Assembly (NCBI RefSeq): GCF_000346505.1
Contig: NZ_ANOH01000443.1
Span: forward strand, 1-62,159
Direction of reading: 5' to 3'
DNA: 62,159 nucleotides
Source: Aporhodopirellula sallentina SM41
GTDB taxonomy: Bacteria > Planctomycetota > Planctomycetia > Pirellulales > Pirellulaceae
The notes under the pieces were generated by a model, which did not search any database, was not told where the DNA came from, and was given only the letters and a program-made list of their open reading frames with translations. Positions 10,081 to 20,204 of this stretch are shown in pieces. Position numbers and translations under genes: made by a program. Positions within the stretch are counted from its first letter, which is position 1. The number at the start of each line of letters is the position of its first letter.

Positions 10081-11340
10081 TCAGGAATGCCCGATTCCGC
10101 TCCGGGTGGCGGCCCGGTCGTGCAAGAAATCTCGTAGCGCCTTGGCGAACTCTCCCGCCGTTTGGTATCGCGCGTCCGGGTCGGTGGACAGACACTTGGC
10201 GAGAATGTCGTCGAGTTGCGGGTTGAACTTCTCGTTGATGCTGCTGGCGCGTTTCGCATCGGTGGTCGCGATCGTTTGAATCGTCTCTTCCCGTCCCATG
10301 GAGTTGACTCCGTGGGGATGTTCGCGAAGCAAGAACAGATAAAGCATGGTGGCGACCGCGTAGATGTCACTACGGTGGTCGACCCGCTCGGCTTCGCCCC
10401 GTGCCTGCTCGGGCGACATGAAAAGCGGCGTTCCCAGGACGGCACCTTCGCTGGTCTCGTTGGACGAAGGTGCCGAGTAGGCACGAAACATCGACTTACT
10501 CAACCCGAAATCGACCAACTTCGGTTGCCCGTCACGACCGACCATCACGTTGGACGGTTTGACGTCTCGGTGGATAATGTTTTGCGAGTGCGCGTGCTGC
10601 AACGCGTCGCAAACCTGGGCCATCATTTCGATGATCTTGGTCGCCTTTGGTTTTTGCGACGCGACATAGTGGCCGAGCGACTCGCCTTCGATCAGCTCCA
10701 TCGCGTAGTAGGCGAACTCCCGATCGAGATGACTCGCGTAGATCGCCGCGATGCCCGGATGGTCCATCTTTCGCATCACTTGAACTTCGCGTGCGAATCG
10801 CTCGAAGACAAGATCGGTCGCCAAGTCGGCGCGAATGATCTTGATCGCGGCGAGCCGACCGGTGGCCACATGCGTCGCTCTCCAAACGGTTGCGAACGCG
10901 CCTTTCCCGATCAGGTGATGAACTTCAAATCCATTAACCTGGGGCTTGGTCCACTGCGCCGGCGGCACTGCCTCCACGATCCGTCGTGCCGATGCCAATC
11001 GACTTTTCAGGAGCGCCGCGACAATCGGTTTGGTCAGATAGTCGTCCGCCCCCGCGTCGAGACCTTCGATCATGTCTTCTTCGCGATCGCGGCTGGTGAG
11101 CAAGATGATGTAGGTGAACGGTGCTTCCGGATTTTGTTTGATCCGTCGACAAACCTCGACGCCCTCGATTTCGGGCATCAACCAATCCAAAAGAGCCAAC
11201 CGGGGAGGGTCATCCGACTGCAACGCCTCGAGCGCTTCGCGTCCGTTCTCGGCAAACACAACACGGTAACCCCATGGCGCAACCGCCGCCTGCATCAGCT
11301 TGCGCCACACCGGGTTATCGTCCGCGATCAGCAATTTCAT
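10081..11340 (-). CDS. Response regulator fused to a Ser/Thr protein kinase
   Basis: Two-domain signalling protein of 419 residues. Residues 1-120 form a receiver domain with acidic D7/D8, phosphoacceptor D52 in LLDWLMP and K104 in LTKPI. Residues from about 138 form a Hanks-type kinase: glycine loop GKGAFATV, K167 in AIKII, catalytic HRDVKPSN (D259), DFG at 277-279 and SPEQARG in place of APE. No transmembrane segment follows, unlike PknB types. It begins nine bases after the stop of the hybrid histidine kinase, so the two are almost certainly co-expressed and D52 is the natural acceptor for the Hpt domain of that kinase. The output would then be protein phosphorylation rather than transcription. 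Targets are unknown. Confidence 0.93.
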   Translation of the reverse strand: MKLLIADDNPVWRKLMQAAVAPWGYRVVFAENGREALEALQSDDPPRLALLDWLMPEIEGVEVCRRIKQNPEAPFTYIILLTSRDREEDMIEGLDAGADDYLTKPIVAALLKSRLASARRIVEAVPPAQWTKPQVNGFEVHHLIGKGAFATVWRATHVATGRLAAIKIIRADLATDLVFERFAREVQVMRKMDHPGIAAIYASHLDREFAYYAMELIEGESLGHYVASQKPKATKIIEMMAQVCDALQHAHSQNIIHRDVKPSNVMVGRDGQPKLVDFGLSKSMFRAYSAPSSNETSEGAVLGTPLFMSPEQARGEAERVDHRSDIYAVATMLYLFLLREHPHGVNSMGREETIQTIATTDAKRASSINEKFNPQLDDILAKCLSTDPDARYQTAGEFAKALRDFLHDRAATRSGIGHS

Positions 11341-11349
11341 GGGTGAGAG

Positions 11350-14300
11350 TTATTGAGACTGTGCGATATGGTCCAAGCGTCGTGCGGTTGATTCTCCTCC
11401 AGATCGCAGCACATTCCTAGTCGTGTACCATTTTTCAGTCGGGAAGATGTCAAACAATTGCTGCTGCGTTTGATCGGACGGCTGCAATCGACCTTCGGCG
11501 TAGTCCATTCGGTCCCGTGCTTCTTCTTCCAAATCTCCTGCGAGTTTCTGCAACTCAGTCGCCCCGAGCGCCGACGCGGTGCCTTTGAGTTGATGAGCAC
11601 TCGTTGCAACATCCGCATCGTTCCCCCGATCGATCGCCTCGGAAAGAGCCTGTAATTGTTTGGGCCATTGTTCCGCAAAAGTGTCACTCATGATTTTGAG
11701 GAACTCGGGGTCGTCGCCAACGTTTTGCCGCAAAACCGATTCATCGATCGAATCGATCGGCGGCCGATTCTCCTCGATCGCGACATCCGTATTCGGTCGA
11801 GTTAACGCATCGACGTTTTCTATAGAAACCGGAGCTTCCGACGGTTCCGAATCCGACGGTTTGGCGACTTTCTCGTCGATCGTTTCTTCGAGAATCATCG
11901 CCCGGTTCGCTTTCATGACACTGCTCCTTCCGTTGGTTAAATCGTCTTCGGTGTCATTGCTTCCTTCATTGTTGTCTCCTGCTTCCACCGCCGCAAATAG
12001 GCGCTCGGGTGTATACGGTTTCGAGACATAGTCGTTCATGCCTGCGTCAAGACAACGCACCTGATCACCGCTCATTGCGTAGGCGGTCATGGCAATAATA
12101 TGCACGCTGCAAGCCGGTTCGGGCAGCGTTGTGCGGATGCGAGACGTCGTTTCGAATCCGTCCATCTCAGGCATCTGCACATCCATCAAAACCACATCGT
12201 ACGCTTCGCTTCGCAGCCGTTCGATTGCCTGAAAACCGCTGGCCACACCGACCACATCGTGGCCCCGAGCCCGCAGCATGTTTTCGGCAACCACGCGATT
12301 GATGCCGCCATCCTCTACCAACAATATGCTGCGTCGAACCGAACAACGACCAAACGTGGGATGCGTCTTTGCGATATCGTTTGAACCGACCGACAGATTC
12401 CCCGACGATCCACCCGACAGCGATTCGCCGGCCAAATCCCCGCCATGGCCCGTGTCCAATTGGCCGTTTTTATCGGATTGAATCCGGACCGCCTCGGCAA
12501 CCAAACTCAACAAATCGCCGGGAGAAACCGGTTTGGTCAAACAACGCAAGATCCGCAGGTCCTCGACCCAGCGGTGTTCGACCTCGGCCCCCATCGACGA
12601 CAACCATGCGATCGGCGTGTCACCGATTTCCTCATCTTCTCGAATCGAATGTGCCACGTCGTGCCCGTCGCCGTTGGGCATCATGAAATCGAGCAGCACC
12701 AAATGATATGGCTGCCCCTCTTTAACAGCAGCCTTCATACTGGCGACCACGTCGGCACCGCCCTGCAAACAGTCGACGTGACATCCGGCGTCGACCAACA
12801 ACTCATTCAAGATGATCCGGTTAATCTGGTGGTCATCGACAACCAACAAACGCGAGCCCCGGATATCTTTCAGGTTCGCATTCGCAGAGGCGAACTTCGC
12901 TTCGGAATCGGATTGCACTCGCAGAGGCACATCGAACTCGAACCGGCTGCCCACGCCGAGCGTGCTTTCCACCCCGAGTCGTCCTCCCATTCGCTCGACC
13001 AACTTCGCACTGATCGCCAATCCCAGTCCGGTGCCGCCGTATTGTCGCGTAGTCGACGCATCGGCTTGCGTGAACGCTTCGAAGATCTTGGCCTTCTGTG
13101 ACTTCGACATACCGATTCCCGTGTCACTAACCGAAATCAGCAAACGGACTCGCTCCGAAGCCGCCTGATCTCCAACCTCAGTATCGAACATCGTCCCATC
13201 GTGATCGGTGCTCGCTTCCACAATCACTTCGCCCTGCGACGTGAACTTCAACGCGTTGCCGACCAAGTTCACCAACACTTGACGCAATCGGGTCGGGTCG
13301 CCGATCAAGTGCTCCGGGGTTCCGGGCGCGATTCGCACCGCCAACTCAACATCGCTCGCCGGCGAAGGAGCGGCACCGCCTTCGGCCATCGAGCCGATGT
13401 ATTGCCGACCTCCCGCAACCGCCTGCACGGTTTGGTTAACCAATTCATGCAAGTCAAACGGCACCTCTTCCAAATCGATACGTCCGGCTTCGATTCTCGA
13501 AAAGTCCAACACATCATTGAGCACGTTCAGCAATCCGTTGGCGGACGTTTTGATCATCGTCATGAATCGATGTTGCTCCCGTCGCAACGGACTCCGCAAA
13601 AGCAGCTCCGTCATCCCGAGAATGCCGTTCATGGGCGTTCGAATCTCGTGACTCATGTTGGCCAGGAACTGGCTCTTTGCTTGCGTCGCACGTCGAGCCT
13701 CCGCAGCCGCTTGGGTCGCCCGGTCACGTTGCGTGCGAAGCTGTTTTCGTCCGATCGCCTGCGACGCCAAACTGCCTTTGAGAATTCCAATGATGGCGAT
13801 CGCCGACAGGTACAACGACAACACGGTTGCGAGGATCGCGATCAAACTCAAACGCGTCCAAACAACCGAGCGTGCATACCGCGTCGCCGAGAAATCCACC
13901 CCGACGAGCGCTTCGACGTTCCCCTCGCTATCCCAAATCGGTGCGTGCGCCGACACCCAATATCCCCATCGATCCTGGTGAGGGATATCGGCAAACACGA
14001 CTTGGCCGGCAAAGGCCCGCCGGACCTCTTCAAAATTGACGTCCGAATAGAACTCGCCGATCTCCGTGCGAGACTCCTGCTTGCCGGTGTATTTTCCATC
14101 GTGATCGTAGTCTGTCTCGGAATCGATGATCAGTTGATAGACGTCTCGGCCGTCATCGAGTTGTCCTTCGTTGGTCTTCTCAAAGGACTCTCGAATTTCC
14201 GGTGGTGCCATTCGGAACGTGTAGATGTCCGCGACCTGTGGGTTGACCGACAACCAACGCTTTTGAGCCTCGATCATTGCCAGGTAAGTGGGGTCATCCG

Positions 14301-14676
14301 GGGGCGTCTCAGGCGTGATCAATTCGTGCCCAAGACTCTGCAACTCGATCGCATAAGTCGGCGCGATCCCAATCAGTTGTTCACGCAGAATCTTTCGCTG
14401 CAGACGATCGACCCACTCGACCAACACACACCCGACGGCCAACGTGGCGATCAGCACAAAGAATGACAATCGCAGACGAAACGGTGGCAAGCGGTTTTCA
14501 ACCGCCGAGACCGGATCCTCGCTGTCGCTTTCTTCCTGCGGCAGCGGTGCCTCGTCAACGAGACGCTGCGGCGTGACCTTAGCAACACGTCGCAGCACGT
14601 ACGCGTAAGCGAGCAGAATGATCGCGCAGAAAAGAACGTAGTCGATTCGGTATTCGTACCACGCCTGCCAAAACAT
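11350..14676 (-). CDS. Hybrid sensor histidine kinase with two receivers and an Hpt domain
   Basis: Membrane kinase of 1108 residues. Two hydrophobic segments (about 12-30 and 70-88) precede an extracytoplasmic sensor of roughly 190 residues that looks Cache-like, closed by a third span near 275-297. The HisKA box [15 protein letters not shown] places the phosphorylated histidine at H343; the ATPase has N474 region [17 protein letters not shown] and GTGLGLAI. Receiver 1 has D663 (LLDFMMP) and K715; receiver 2 has D832 (LMDVQMP) and K886. A C-terminal Hpt domain carries H1028 in [13 protein letters not shown]. This is a complete internal phosphorelay feeding the adjacent receiver-kinase. The ligand is unknown. 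Confidence 0.94.
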   Translation of the reverse strand: MFWQAWYEYRIDYVLFCAIILLAYAYVLRRVAKVTPQRLVDEAPLPQEESDSEDPVSAVENRLPPFRLRLSFFVLIATLAVGCVLVEWVDRLQRKILREQLIGIAPTYAIELQSLGHELITPETPPDDPTYLAMIEAQKRWLSVNPQVADIYTFRMAPPEIRESFEKTNEGQLDDGRDVYQLIIDSETDYDHDGKYTGKQESRTEIGEFYSDVNFEEVRRAFAGQVVFADIPHQDRWGYWVSAHAPIWDSEGNVEALVGVDFSATRYARSVVWTRLSLIAILATVLSLYLSAIAIIGILKGSLASQAIGRKQLRTQRDRATQAAAEARRATQAKSQFLANMSHEIRTPMNGILGMTELLLRSPLRREQHRFMTMIKTSANGLLNVLNDVLDFSRIEAGRIDLEEVPFDLHELVNQTVQAVAGGRQYIGSMAEGGAAPSPASDVELAVRIAPGTPEHLIGDPTRLRQVLVNLVGNALKFTSQGEVIVEASTDHDGTMFDTEVGDQAASERVRLLISVSDTGIGMSKSQKAKIFEAFTQADASTTRQYGGTGLGLAISAKLVERMGGRLGVESTLGVGSRFEFDVPLRVQSDSEAKFASANANLKDIRGSRLLVVDDHQINRIILNELLVDAGCHVDCLQGGADVVASMKAAVKEGQPYHLVLLDFMMPNGDGHDVAHSIREDEEIGDTPIAWLSSMGAEVEHRWVEDLRILRCLTKPVSPGDLLSLVAEAVRIQSDKNGQLDTGHGGDLAGESLSGGSSGNLSVGSNDIAKTHPTFGRCSVRRSILLVEDGGINRVVAENMLRARGHDVVGVASGFQAIERLRSEAYDVVLMDVQMPEMDGFETTSRIRTTLPEPACSVHIIAMTAYAMSGDQVRCLDAGMNDYVSKPYTPERLFAAVEAGDNNEGSNDTEDDLTNGRSSVMKANRAMILEETIDEKVAKPSDSEPSEAPVSIENVDALTRPNTDVAIEENRPPIDSIDESVLRQNVGDDPEFLKIMSDTFAEQWPKQLQALSEAIDRGNDADVATSAHQLKGTASALGATELQKLAGDLEEEARDRMDYAEGRLQPSDQTQQQLFDIFPTEKWYTTRNVLRSGGESTARRLDHIAQSQ

Positions 14677-15259
14677 CGCTCACCTGTTCCTGTTGGGTTG
14701 CATTCATGAGCGTGATTCACACCGATAAAATGACACACACGCCCGATCGTTTGCATACCACGTCGACAACCATCCTATTCGCTTGCGTGAATACCTGCAT
14801 AGCGTCCGCAATCAAGAAAACGCCGTGGCCACCCACGCGAAACGGATCACAGACATATCATCTTGATGAATCTGGCGAACGAATTGCCTCTGCGGAATCG
14901 GTCGAGAACTCAGTGCCCGCCACCTCCGCCGATCAACGGGTTCCCACCAGCGAGCCGCGGCGCCGAAAACAATCGACGCTCATAAATCTGATCTGCGTCG
15001 ATGAGGCAACCCCGACGAATCGACGACGAGCGTTTTGAATAGGTTACCCTCTGGAGCATCACTCCCTAGACTACTTGGCTGGACCAATTGGCTAGTACTT
15101 CATGTCAACTTGATTTTCGGGTAGTGGACGAGGCGACGAGTCCTTGATGCGATAGTCACGCAAGGGGATTCCTTGCGTCATCCACTACGACTCCACCCGA
15201 AAGCCACCCTGCATTGGAATACTAGTCTGCTTGGCTGGACTAGTTGGTACTGAAATCGA
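14677..15259. other. Intergenic region between divergent genes
   Basis: No gene is supported. An open frame at 14706-15038 (+) has compositional features of non-coding DNA (Thr, Arg and Ser rich, no motif). The right half (15066-15250) is occupied by a repeat-flanked hairpin element described separately. Promoters for the sensor kinase (leftward) and the glycosyltransferase (rightward) must lie here, but I could not pick one with confidence. Confidence 0.4.
15066..15250. repeat. Repeat-flanked palindromic element
   Basis: A 33-base segment at 15066-15098 and a 29-base segment at 15222-15250 are imperfect direct copies sharing CTTGGCTGGAC and ending in GGTAC/AGTAC. Between them GTAGTGGA (15121-15128) pairs with TCCACTAC (15181-15188), extended imperfectly inwards, and inside that ACGCAAGG (15058+100, i.e. 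15158-15165) pairs perfectly with CCTTGCGT (15171-15178) over the loop GGATT. It has no coding capacity and no T-run, so it is not a plain terminator. A small non-autonomous mobile element or a structured RNA element are both possible. Confidence 0.55.
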
Positions 15260-16015
15260 ATGCTTCGGGGAGGAGGGAAGTTCCGGATTGTGAATCGCGA
15301 GCAAGACCATTCATCGAGCCGATCGGTTTCCGTCGTCATCCCGACGTGGAATGAATCCAAGGTGATCACAAACTGCCTCACGTCGGCAGCGGCACTGCAC
15401 CCGCTCGAAATCATCATCAGCGACGGGGCAAGCGAAGACGACACCGTGCAACAAGTCCGTCAATTCGCAGAGCGTCAAAGCCAGCGAGTGATCGTACTCG
15501 ACAGCCCGACCGGACGAGGTCAACAACTCGCCCATGGTGCGGCTGCCGCAAACGGTGACTTCCTGCTCTTCTTGCATGCTGACTGCCTTTTGGATCCGCA
15601 CGCAATCGACCAAATGCGAGCCGCAAACTGGCCCGACTGGGGTGGCTTTCACCAAAGGATCGACGATGAGCGTTGGCGATTCCGATGGTTGGAATGCGGC
15701 AACGCGCTGCGTGTTCGAACGCTCGGCCGCGTTTTCGGTGACCAAGCCATCTTTGTCCGACGTGATTGGTACGAAAAGGTAGGCGGATTCGACACCGTTC
15801 CGTTGATGGAAGACGTCATGCTGTCATCCCGGTTGCGGAAATTGGGCAAACCGTGTTTGCTACGCGGCCCCGTCTCGGTCGATCCGCGACGTTGGCATCG
15901 CCGTGGTGTGATCGGACAAACACAATTGAATTGGCAACTTCAAATCGCGTTCGCCCGCGGCGTCTCTCCTGACGAACTACGAGAACGGTATGAGAAACTA
16001 TCCGGAACGCAGTAG
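15260..16015 (+). CDS. Family 2 glycosyltransferase (TIGR04283-like)
   Basis: GT-A-fold glycosyltransferase of about 251 residues. It has the N-terminal SVVIPTWNES, the nucleotide-sugar segment ISDGASEDDT, LFLHADC in place of the DXD metal site, and PLMEDVMLSSRL near the acceptor site. The overall pattern fits the subfamily linked elsewhere to arsenosugar biosynthesis, but no partner of that pathway is visible nearby, so the substrate is left open. ATG 15260 lacks a good ribosome site; GTG 15290 follows the strong purine stretch GGGGAGGAGGGAAG and is an alternative start. The 3' end overlaps the next small membrane gene by 26 bases. Confidence 0.82.
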   Translation: MLRGGGKFRIVNREQDHSSSRSVSVVIPTWNESKVITNCLTSAAALHPLEIIISDGASEDDTVQQVRQFAERQSQRVIVLDSPTGRGQQLAHGAAAANGDFLLFLHADCLLDPHAIDQMRAANWPDWGGFHQRIDDERWRFRWLECGNALRVRTLGRVFGDQAIFVRRDWYEKVGGFDTVPLMEDVMLSSRLRKLGKPCLLRGPVSVDPRRWHRRGVIGQTQLNWQLQIAFARGVSPDELRERYEKLSGTQ

Positions 16016-16268
16016 CGACCTGCAATCCAAACCAATGATCATCCTCAAAGGCGGACTGTTTCTATTGCTCGGATGTTTGTCGGCCGGGTTGCTGCTGTCG
16101 TCCATCATTTCGTTTCGAAACGTGTTTCTGCTCGGGCTGACGATTTGGAGTTTCTGCCGGGCGTACTACTTCGCGTTCTACGTGATCGAACACTACGTCG
16201 ACGATTCGTTTCGTTACAGCGGATTGATTGACTTTGCCAAACATTGGATCGGCCGGCTCAAACCGTAA
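15990..16268 (+). CDS. Small two-span membrane protein
   Basis: Predicted 92-residue protein with two hydrophobic helices (about residues 17-38 and 44-65) and a basic C-terminus. ATG 15990 lies inside the end of the glycosyltransferase gene, so the two may be translationally coupled; ATG 16035 within it would give 77 residues and may be the real start. I do not recognise the family. The alternative is a spurious frame, but the clean membrane topology and lack of any competing gene argue for it. Confidence 0.6.
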   Translation: MRNYPERSSDLQSKPMIILKGGLFLLLGCLSAGLLLSSIISFRNVFLLGLTIWSFCRAYYFAFYVIEHYVDDSFRYSGLIDFAKHWIGRLKP

Positions 16269-16333
16269 CGTGAACACCACGTGAGAGCCCGATGGCAACT
16301 ACTCGGCAGGTCCACCAAGACGCCGCAGGATTC

Positions 16334-17656
16334 TTAGTTGGCGTTGTTACTCGCCAAAATCATCTGCTGAACTTCAGGCAGCGTGTCGCGAAGGATCGAC
16401 AGGATCGCCGTTCGGGTCGGCTTGCTTAGATGAGCGTACTCGTCGGGAACTTCCTCCGCGACGAGGATCTCGATCAACTGCGACAAAATCGGCGAGCGAA
16501 CCTCGTCGGGTAATCCGGCAAACGCGTCCGAATAAATCAGGTAGCTGCACGGATACTCGAACAGCCGCGTCTGCAGATTCAGTTCACGCAGCGACCGACC
16601 GTGACCGTCGACCGGACCGCGTGCTTCAAAGTCCTCGGCGAACGAAGTCGAACCGGACACCGAATCGGTCAGAACAAATTCTTCGCACATCAACAGGTGC
16701 CGCAACACCCGCTCAGTCGATGCCGCGATCCTGCGTTTGGCACTGTCGCTGATAAAACCTTCGGGCCGTTCTAACAGCCCGTTCATTTGATACGACTGAT
16801 GCAACGCCTGACGTGTCTCGTAGTTCGCCGACGCGATCGCGTTGTGCATTTGTGTCTGATGTTCGAGCACCATCAATGCCACGATGTCGCTGTGCGGCGT
16901 GAGGTACGCGTCGGTGTTGAACCGGTCGCTCAGGTCCATCTCGTTGGCTCCCGACTCGCGATCAAAACTCGCTTCGTCGTCGGCACAGATGGCGTTTCCC
17001 ATGTGACGCATCGATCCGTGTTGGCCCGTGACATACCACCCGCCCCAACGATCGTGAAAGTCGCTCGTTTGATCGGTCGTGAATGTCCCGCTGCCGAGTT
17101 TCGGGCGGCCGGCAGCATCCGCGAACACGCTTCGAACCAGATACCCAGGCACGTTCTGTGTCCGGCTCGAGGCGTGGCATGACAAACACCCGCCACGATC
17201 GCGAACAAACTCCGGCTCGTCCTCGTCGTTCTGTTCGAGTGTGTAGAAGGTGGCTCCCTGCCGAGAATCCGTCGACGCAAACTCGAGCACGTCCCCGCGT
17301 TGGCAAAACCCGACGTAGACGTCGTCGTTAAAATACAACGCACGCGGCCGTCGCGGTGAAATCCGCGTCAGTTGCAGGCTCGTTTTGGAGAAGACGAGTG
17401 CCTGAGAACTCGTCGGAATATCGAGTTCCTTCAATACCGATTGGAGGTAACCGAAGGACGGGTCAAACTCCAATTTCGTTTCGCCGGATTTGATTCGTTC
17501 GGCGAGCCGAGCCACCGGGTCGTGCACCTCCGCGTTCAAATAATCGATCGGTGGACGCTCGTACGAGTCGTACTGTGCCTTGCCGATGGCACCGTCATAC
17601 GTCAAAAAGGTGAATCCACAGACAACAATGAGGACCAAACGTCGGACGCGATTCAT
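16334..17656 (-). CDS. Secreted protein with one c-type haem motif
   Basis: Unrecognised 440-residue protein with an N-terminal signal segment (hydrophobic residues 6-20). A single CLSCH at residues 157-161 could attach one haem c covalently; around it the sequence GGCLSCHASSRTQNVPGYLVRSVF resembles the electron-transport CxxCH proteins frequent in planctomycetes. His-rich stretches at VTGQHGSMRHMGN and EHQTQMH could supply axial ligands. It is likely periplasmic. It is divergent from an Rrf2-type regulator, 202 bases apart, which may control it. Function is unknown. Confidence 0.8.
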   Translation of the reverse strand: MNRVRRLVLIVVCGFTFLTYDGAIGKAQYDSYERPPIDYLNAEVHDPVARLAERIKSGETKLEFDPSFGYLQSVLKELDIPTSSQALVFSKTSLQLTRISPRRPRALYFNDDVYVGFCQRGDVLEFASTDSRQGATFYTLEQNDEDEPEFVRDRGGCLSCHASSRTQNVPGYLVRSVFADAAGRPKLGSGTFTTDQTSDFHDRWGGWYVTGQHGSMRHMGNAICADDEASFDRESGANEMDLSDRFNTDAYLTPHSDIVALMVLEHQTQMHNAIASANYETRQALHQSYQMNGLLERPEGFISDSAKRRIAASTERVLRHLLMCEEFVLTDSVSGSTSFAEDFEARGPVDGHGRSLRELNLQTRLFEYPCSYLIYSDAFAGLPDEVRSPILSQLIEILVAEEVPDEYAHLSKPTRTAILSILRDTLPEVQQMILASNNAN

Positions 17657-17858
17657 GGGCGGGCTTCCAGTAATTCAGGCGGGGCTGGACGGCACATGCA
17701 ATGATGAGCTCATGCTTGATGGGCAGATAGCATGGACGGGTACGCAGAACTTGCTCAAATAGGGCATTCCCGAACCAATAACTGCACAACATGGTATAGA
17801 ATAGGATGTGACACGTCAATGTGCGCGTCCTACCTTTCGCTGACTTTTATCGATCAAC

Positions 17859-18281
17859 ATGCTATCCAAAACCGCCGAATACGCATTGAGAGCCGTCGCT
17901 TGTATGGGCAGTCAGGTCGGGCAGCCGATTTCTGCGGACCATTTAGCTGTCCACACGAAGGTGCCTCGCCGCTACCTGACTCGCGTGCTGCAAGACCTCG
18001 CCGCCGAGGGATTGGTGAGTTCCCGACCGGGTCCGGGAGGCGGATACGAACTGACACGTGATATCGACAAACTGACGATTCTCGACGTGGTCAACACCGT
18101 CGCACCGATCGAGCGAATCCGCAGTTGCCCGCTCGGCCTGAAGTCGCACACGTCGCTCTGCCCGCTGCACGCGGAACTGGACAAAGCCTACGCGGCGACC
18201 GAGGCGGCGTTTGCCGGAGTGACCATTCGCGAACTGGTCGAATCGGCGAGCCCGATCCACCCGCTCTGCGATAGCATCTGA
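17859..18281 (+). CDS. Rrf2-family transcriptional regulator
   Basis: Winged-helix regulator of 140 residues. [13 protein letters not shown] is the typical Rrf2 start, [13 protein letters not shown] the recognition helix and [10 protein letters not shown] the wing. Rrf2 proteins often sense iron-sulfur status or nitric oxide through three cysteines; here C90 and C101 lie in the right region ([14 protein letters not shown] with H104) and C137 is near the end, so spacing differs from IscR (92-98-104) and an Fe-S cluster is possible but not assured. The adjacent divergent haem-motif gene is a plausible target. Confidence 0.9.
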   Translation: MLSKTAEYALRAVACMGSQVGQPISADHLAVHTKVPRRYLTRVLQDLAAEGLVSSRPGPGGGYELTRDIDKLTILDVVNTVAPIERIRSCPLGLKSHTSLCPLHAELDKAYAATEAAFAGVTIRELVESASPIHPLCDSI

Positions 18282-18387
18282 GCATCGCTGCATCACAGGA
18301 CGCCGCGGCACCACCCGAAATCCACCGATAGGACGTCGCCTCCACCGGACGGTGACAACGTCTCATTCGATCGCGTTTCCCGATCAA

Positions 18388-18422
18388 TGACGCTTCCCCA
18401 TTGATGACGCTTCCCCATTGAT
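18388..18422. repeat. Two-copy 18-base tandem repeat
   Basis: TGACGCTTCCCCATTGA occurs at 18388-18404 and 18406-18422, an 18-base period, followed by an imperfect inverted partner (TGACTGGGG). It lies in the short gap before the Gfo/Idh/MocA gene. Confidence 0.6.
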
Positions 18423-18543
18423 GACTGGGGTTCACCACGAGGCGGGCCAAACGTTCACTCACCCGTCGACGTTGAAAATGCTTTATCGTGAGTGTTGATG
18501 TTGCGATCTTTCTCTGTCCCCTCTCCCCACGGTGAACACTCTC

Positions 18544-19896
18544 ATGGACCGACGCGCATTCCTAACCCGTTCGACTCTCGCCGCATCGACCGCAACCGCC
18601 ATTGCGAACCGAGCGTACGCGGCTCCTCAATCATCGCCACGCCGCGTCGGTTTGATCGGATGCGGTTGGTACGGCAAATGTGACCTGTTGCAGTTGCTCA
18701 AGGTCGAACCGGTCGAAGTCGTCTCGCTATGCGATGTTGATTCAAAACTGCTCGAAGAGTGCGCTGACCTAATGGCATCGCGTCAGAAGTCGGGCAACCG
18801 GCCTCGAACGTACGCTCACTATCGCGACATGTTGGCCGAGAAAGACCTCGACATTGTGCTGATCGCCACGCCCGATCATTGGCACGCGCTTCCGATGATC
18901 GCGGCGGTGAACGCCGGCGCGGATGTTTATGTGCAAAAGCCGACGGGCGTTGATACTCTCGAAAGCAAAGCGATGCTCGACGCAGCTCGCGCGACCGGAC
19001 GGGTCGTGCAGGTCGGGACGCAGCGTCGGAGCACGCCTCACCTGATCGAAGCCAAACAGCGCGTCGTCGATGAAGGTTTGCTCGGGAATGTCGCCTTCGC
19101 CGAAGTGTGCTGTTACTTCCATATGCGAGCCAACAAGAACCCGCCAATCATCGCACCGCCACCCCATCTCGATTTCGAAACATGGACCGGCCCGGCACCG
19201 ATGCGAGGGTACAACGAAGTCATCCATCCGCGTTCTTGGCGAGCGTTCATGGAATACAGCAATGGGATCGTCGGCGACATGTGTGTGCACATGCTCGACC
19301 TTGTTCGATGGCAACTCGGACTCGGTTGGCCGCGACGGATCAGCAGCGTGGGAGGCATTCAGGTGCAAACCGAATCGATCGCCAACACCTCTGACACGCA
19401 AACCGCCACATTCGATTTCGACGAACTCGACGTCGTCTGGACTCACCGCAGCTGGGGCAGCGCTCCCGACCCTCAGTATCCCTGGGCAGCGATTCTTTAC
19501 GGCGACCGCGGCACGTTGAAACTCAGCGTGAAACGTTACGATTTCGAACCACGCGGGGGCGGGAAGAAACTCAGCGGCGAACCTCTGATCGAATTGGACA
19601 AATACCCCAGCGACGAGTCCGACGTCAAAGACTGGAAGATGGAACTGCACGTCGCCTCGGCGATCCGGGGTCACATGCGGGACTTCTTAAACGCGGTTGA
19701 CAACCGCAGCAAACCGGTGGCGGACATCGAACAGGGACACATCAGCAGCGCGTCGTGTTTCATGGCCAATAACGCAATGCAACTCGGTCGCACCCTCGCG
19801 TTCGATCCCGCCACCCACACCATTCCGGGTGACGCGGAAGCCACCGCCGCGCTGAAACGCACCTACCGCGCGCCCTATCAACACCCGGCCGGTTGA
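18544..19896 (+). CDS. Gfo/Idh/MocA-family oxidoreductase with Tat-type signal
   Basis: NAD(P)-dependent sugar oxidoreductase family, 450 residues from ATG 18544 (a GTG at 18532 would add four). The N-terminus MDRRAFLTRSTLAAS followed by a short hydrophobic stretch and an AYAAP cleavage site fits twin-arginine export. The Rossmann start is RVGLIGCGWYGK; the catalytic-loop motif EKP reads QKPTGVD, with the lysine kept. Such secreted members are expanded in planctomycetes and usually act on sugars or cyclitols, but the substrate cannot be assigned. It stands alone, in line with the Rrf2 gene upstream but 262 bases away. Confidence 0.9.
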   Translation: MDRRAFLTRSTLAASTATAIANRAYAAPQSSPRRVGLIGCGWYGKCDLLQLLKVEPVEVVSLCDVDSKLLEECADLMASRQKSGNRPRTYAHYRDMLAEKDLDIVLIATPDHWHALPMIAAVNAGADVYVQKPTGVDTLESKAMLDAARATGRVVQVGTQRRSTPHLIEAKQRVVDEGLLGNVAFAEVCCYFHMRANKNPPIIAPPPHLDFETWTGPAPMRGYNEVIHPRSWRAFMEYSNGIVGDMCVHMLDLVRWQLGLGWPRRISSVGGIQVQTESIANTSDTQTATFDFDELDVVWTHRSWGSAPDPQYPWAAILYGDRGTLKLSVKRYDFEPRGGGKKLSGEPLIELDKYPSDESDVKDWKMELHVASAIRGHMRDFLNAVDNRSKPVADIEQGHISSASCFMANNAMQLGRTLAFDPATHTIPGDAEATAALKRTYRAPYQHPAG

Positions 19897-20204
19897 TCTT
19901 GCCGCGGCCGCGGTGGTTTTCCTACAGTCCGGCGGTCGCCTCGTTTTTTGCAATGAAACACGAGGCGATGACATCTAGCCGGCCCACTCCAACCTCCCCG
20001 GTTGGCCCTGCGGTGGCCGGTTGATTCTCTTTCGGCATTCGACGATCCACGCATCGCCATTGACCGCCGGACGGGAAACGCGCACTGCACAGGTTATCGG
20101 TTCCCCACCGATGCAAACCTCGTGTGGGTCACATGAAATGAATCACGTGTCGACCACCAACGGCCGGCGCTGTACGAACATTGAATTGGCATGGAGTGCC
20201 GAGC
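19897..20204. other. Intergenic region
   Basis: No gene is seen. Just after the oxidoreductase stop there is a GC-rich palindrome (CCGCGGCCGCGG) followed by TTTTCC, and then CCTCG and CGAGG flank a T-rich loop (about 19940-19970); either may act as terminator. The rest holds nothing I can name. Confidence 0.35.

Noticed and set aside
14706-15038. 110-residue frame on the plus strand
   Set aside because: Composition is Thr/Arg/Ser rich with no motif, no ribosome site, and it lies in the shared promoter gap of two divergent genes.
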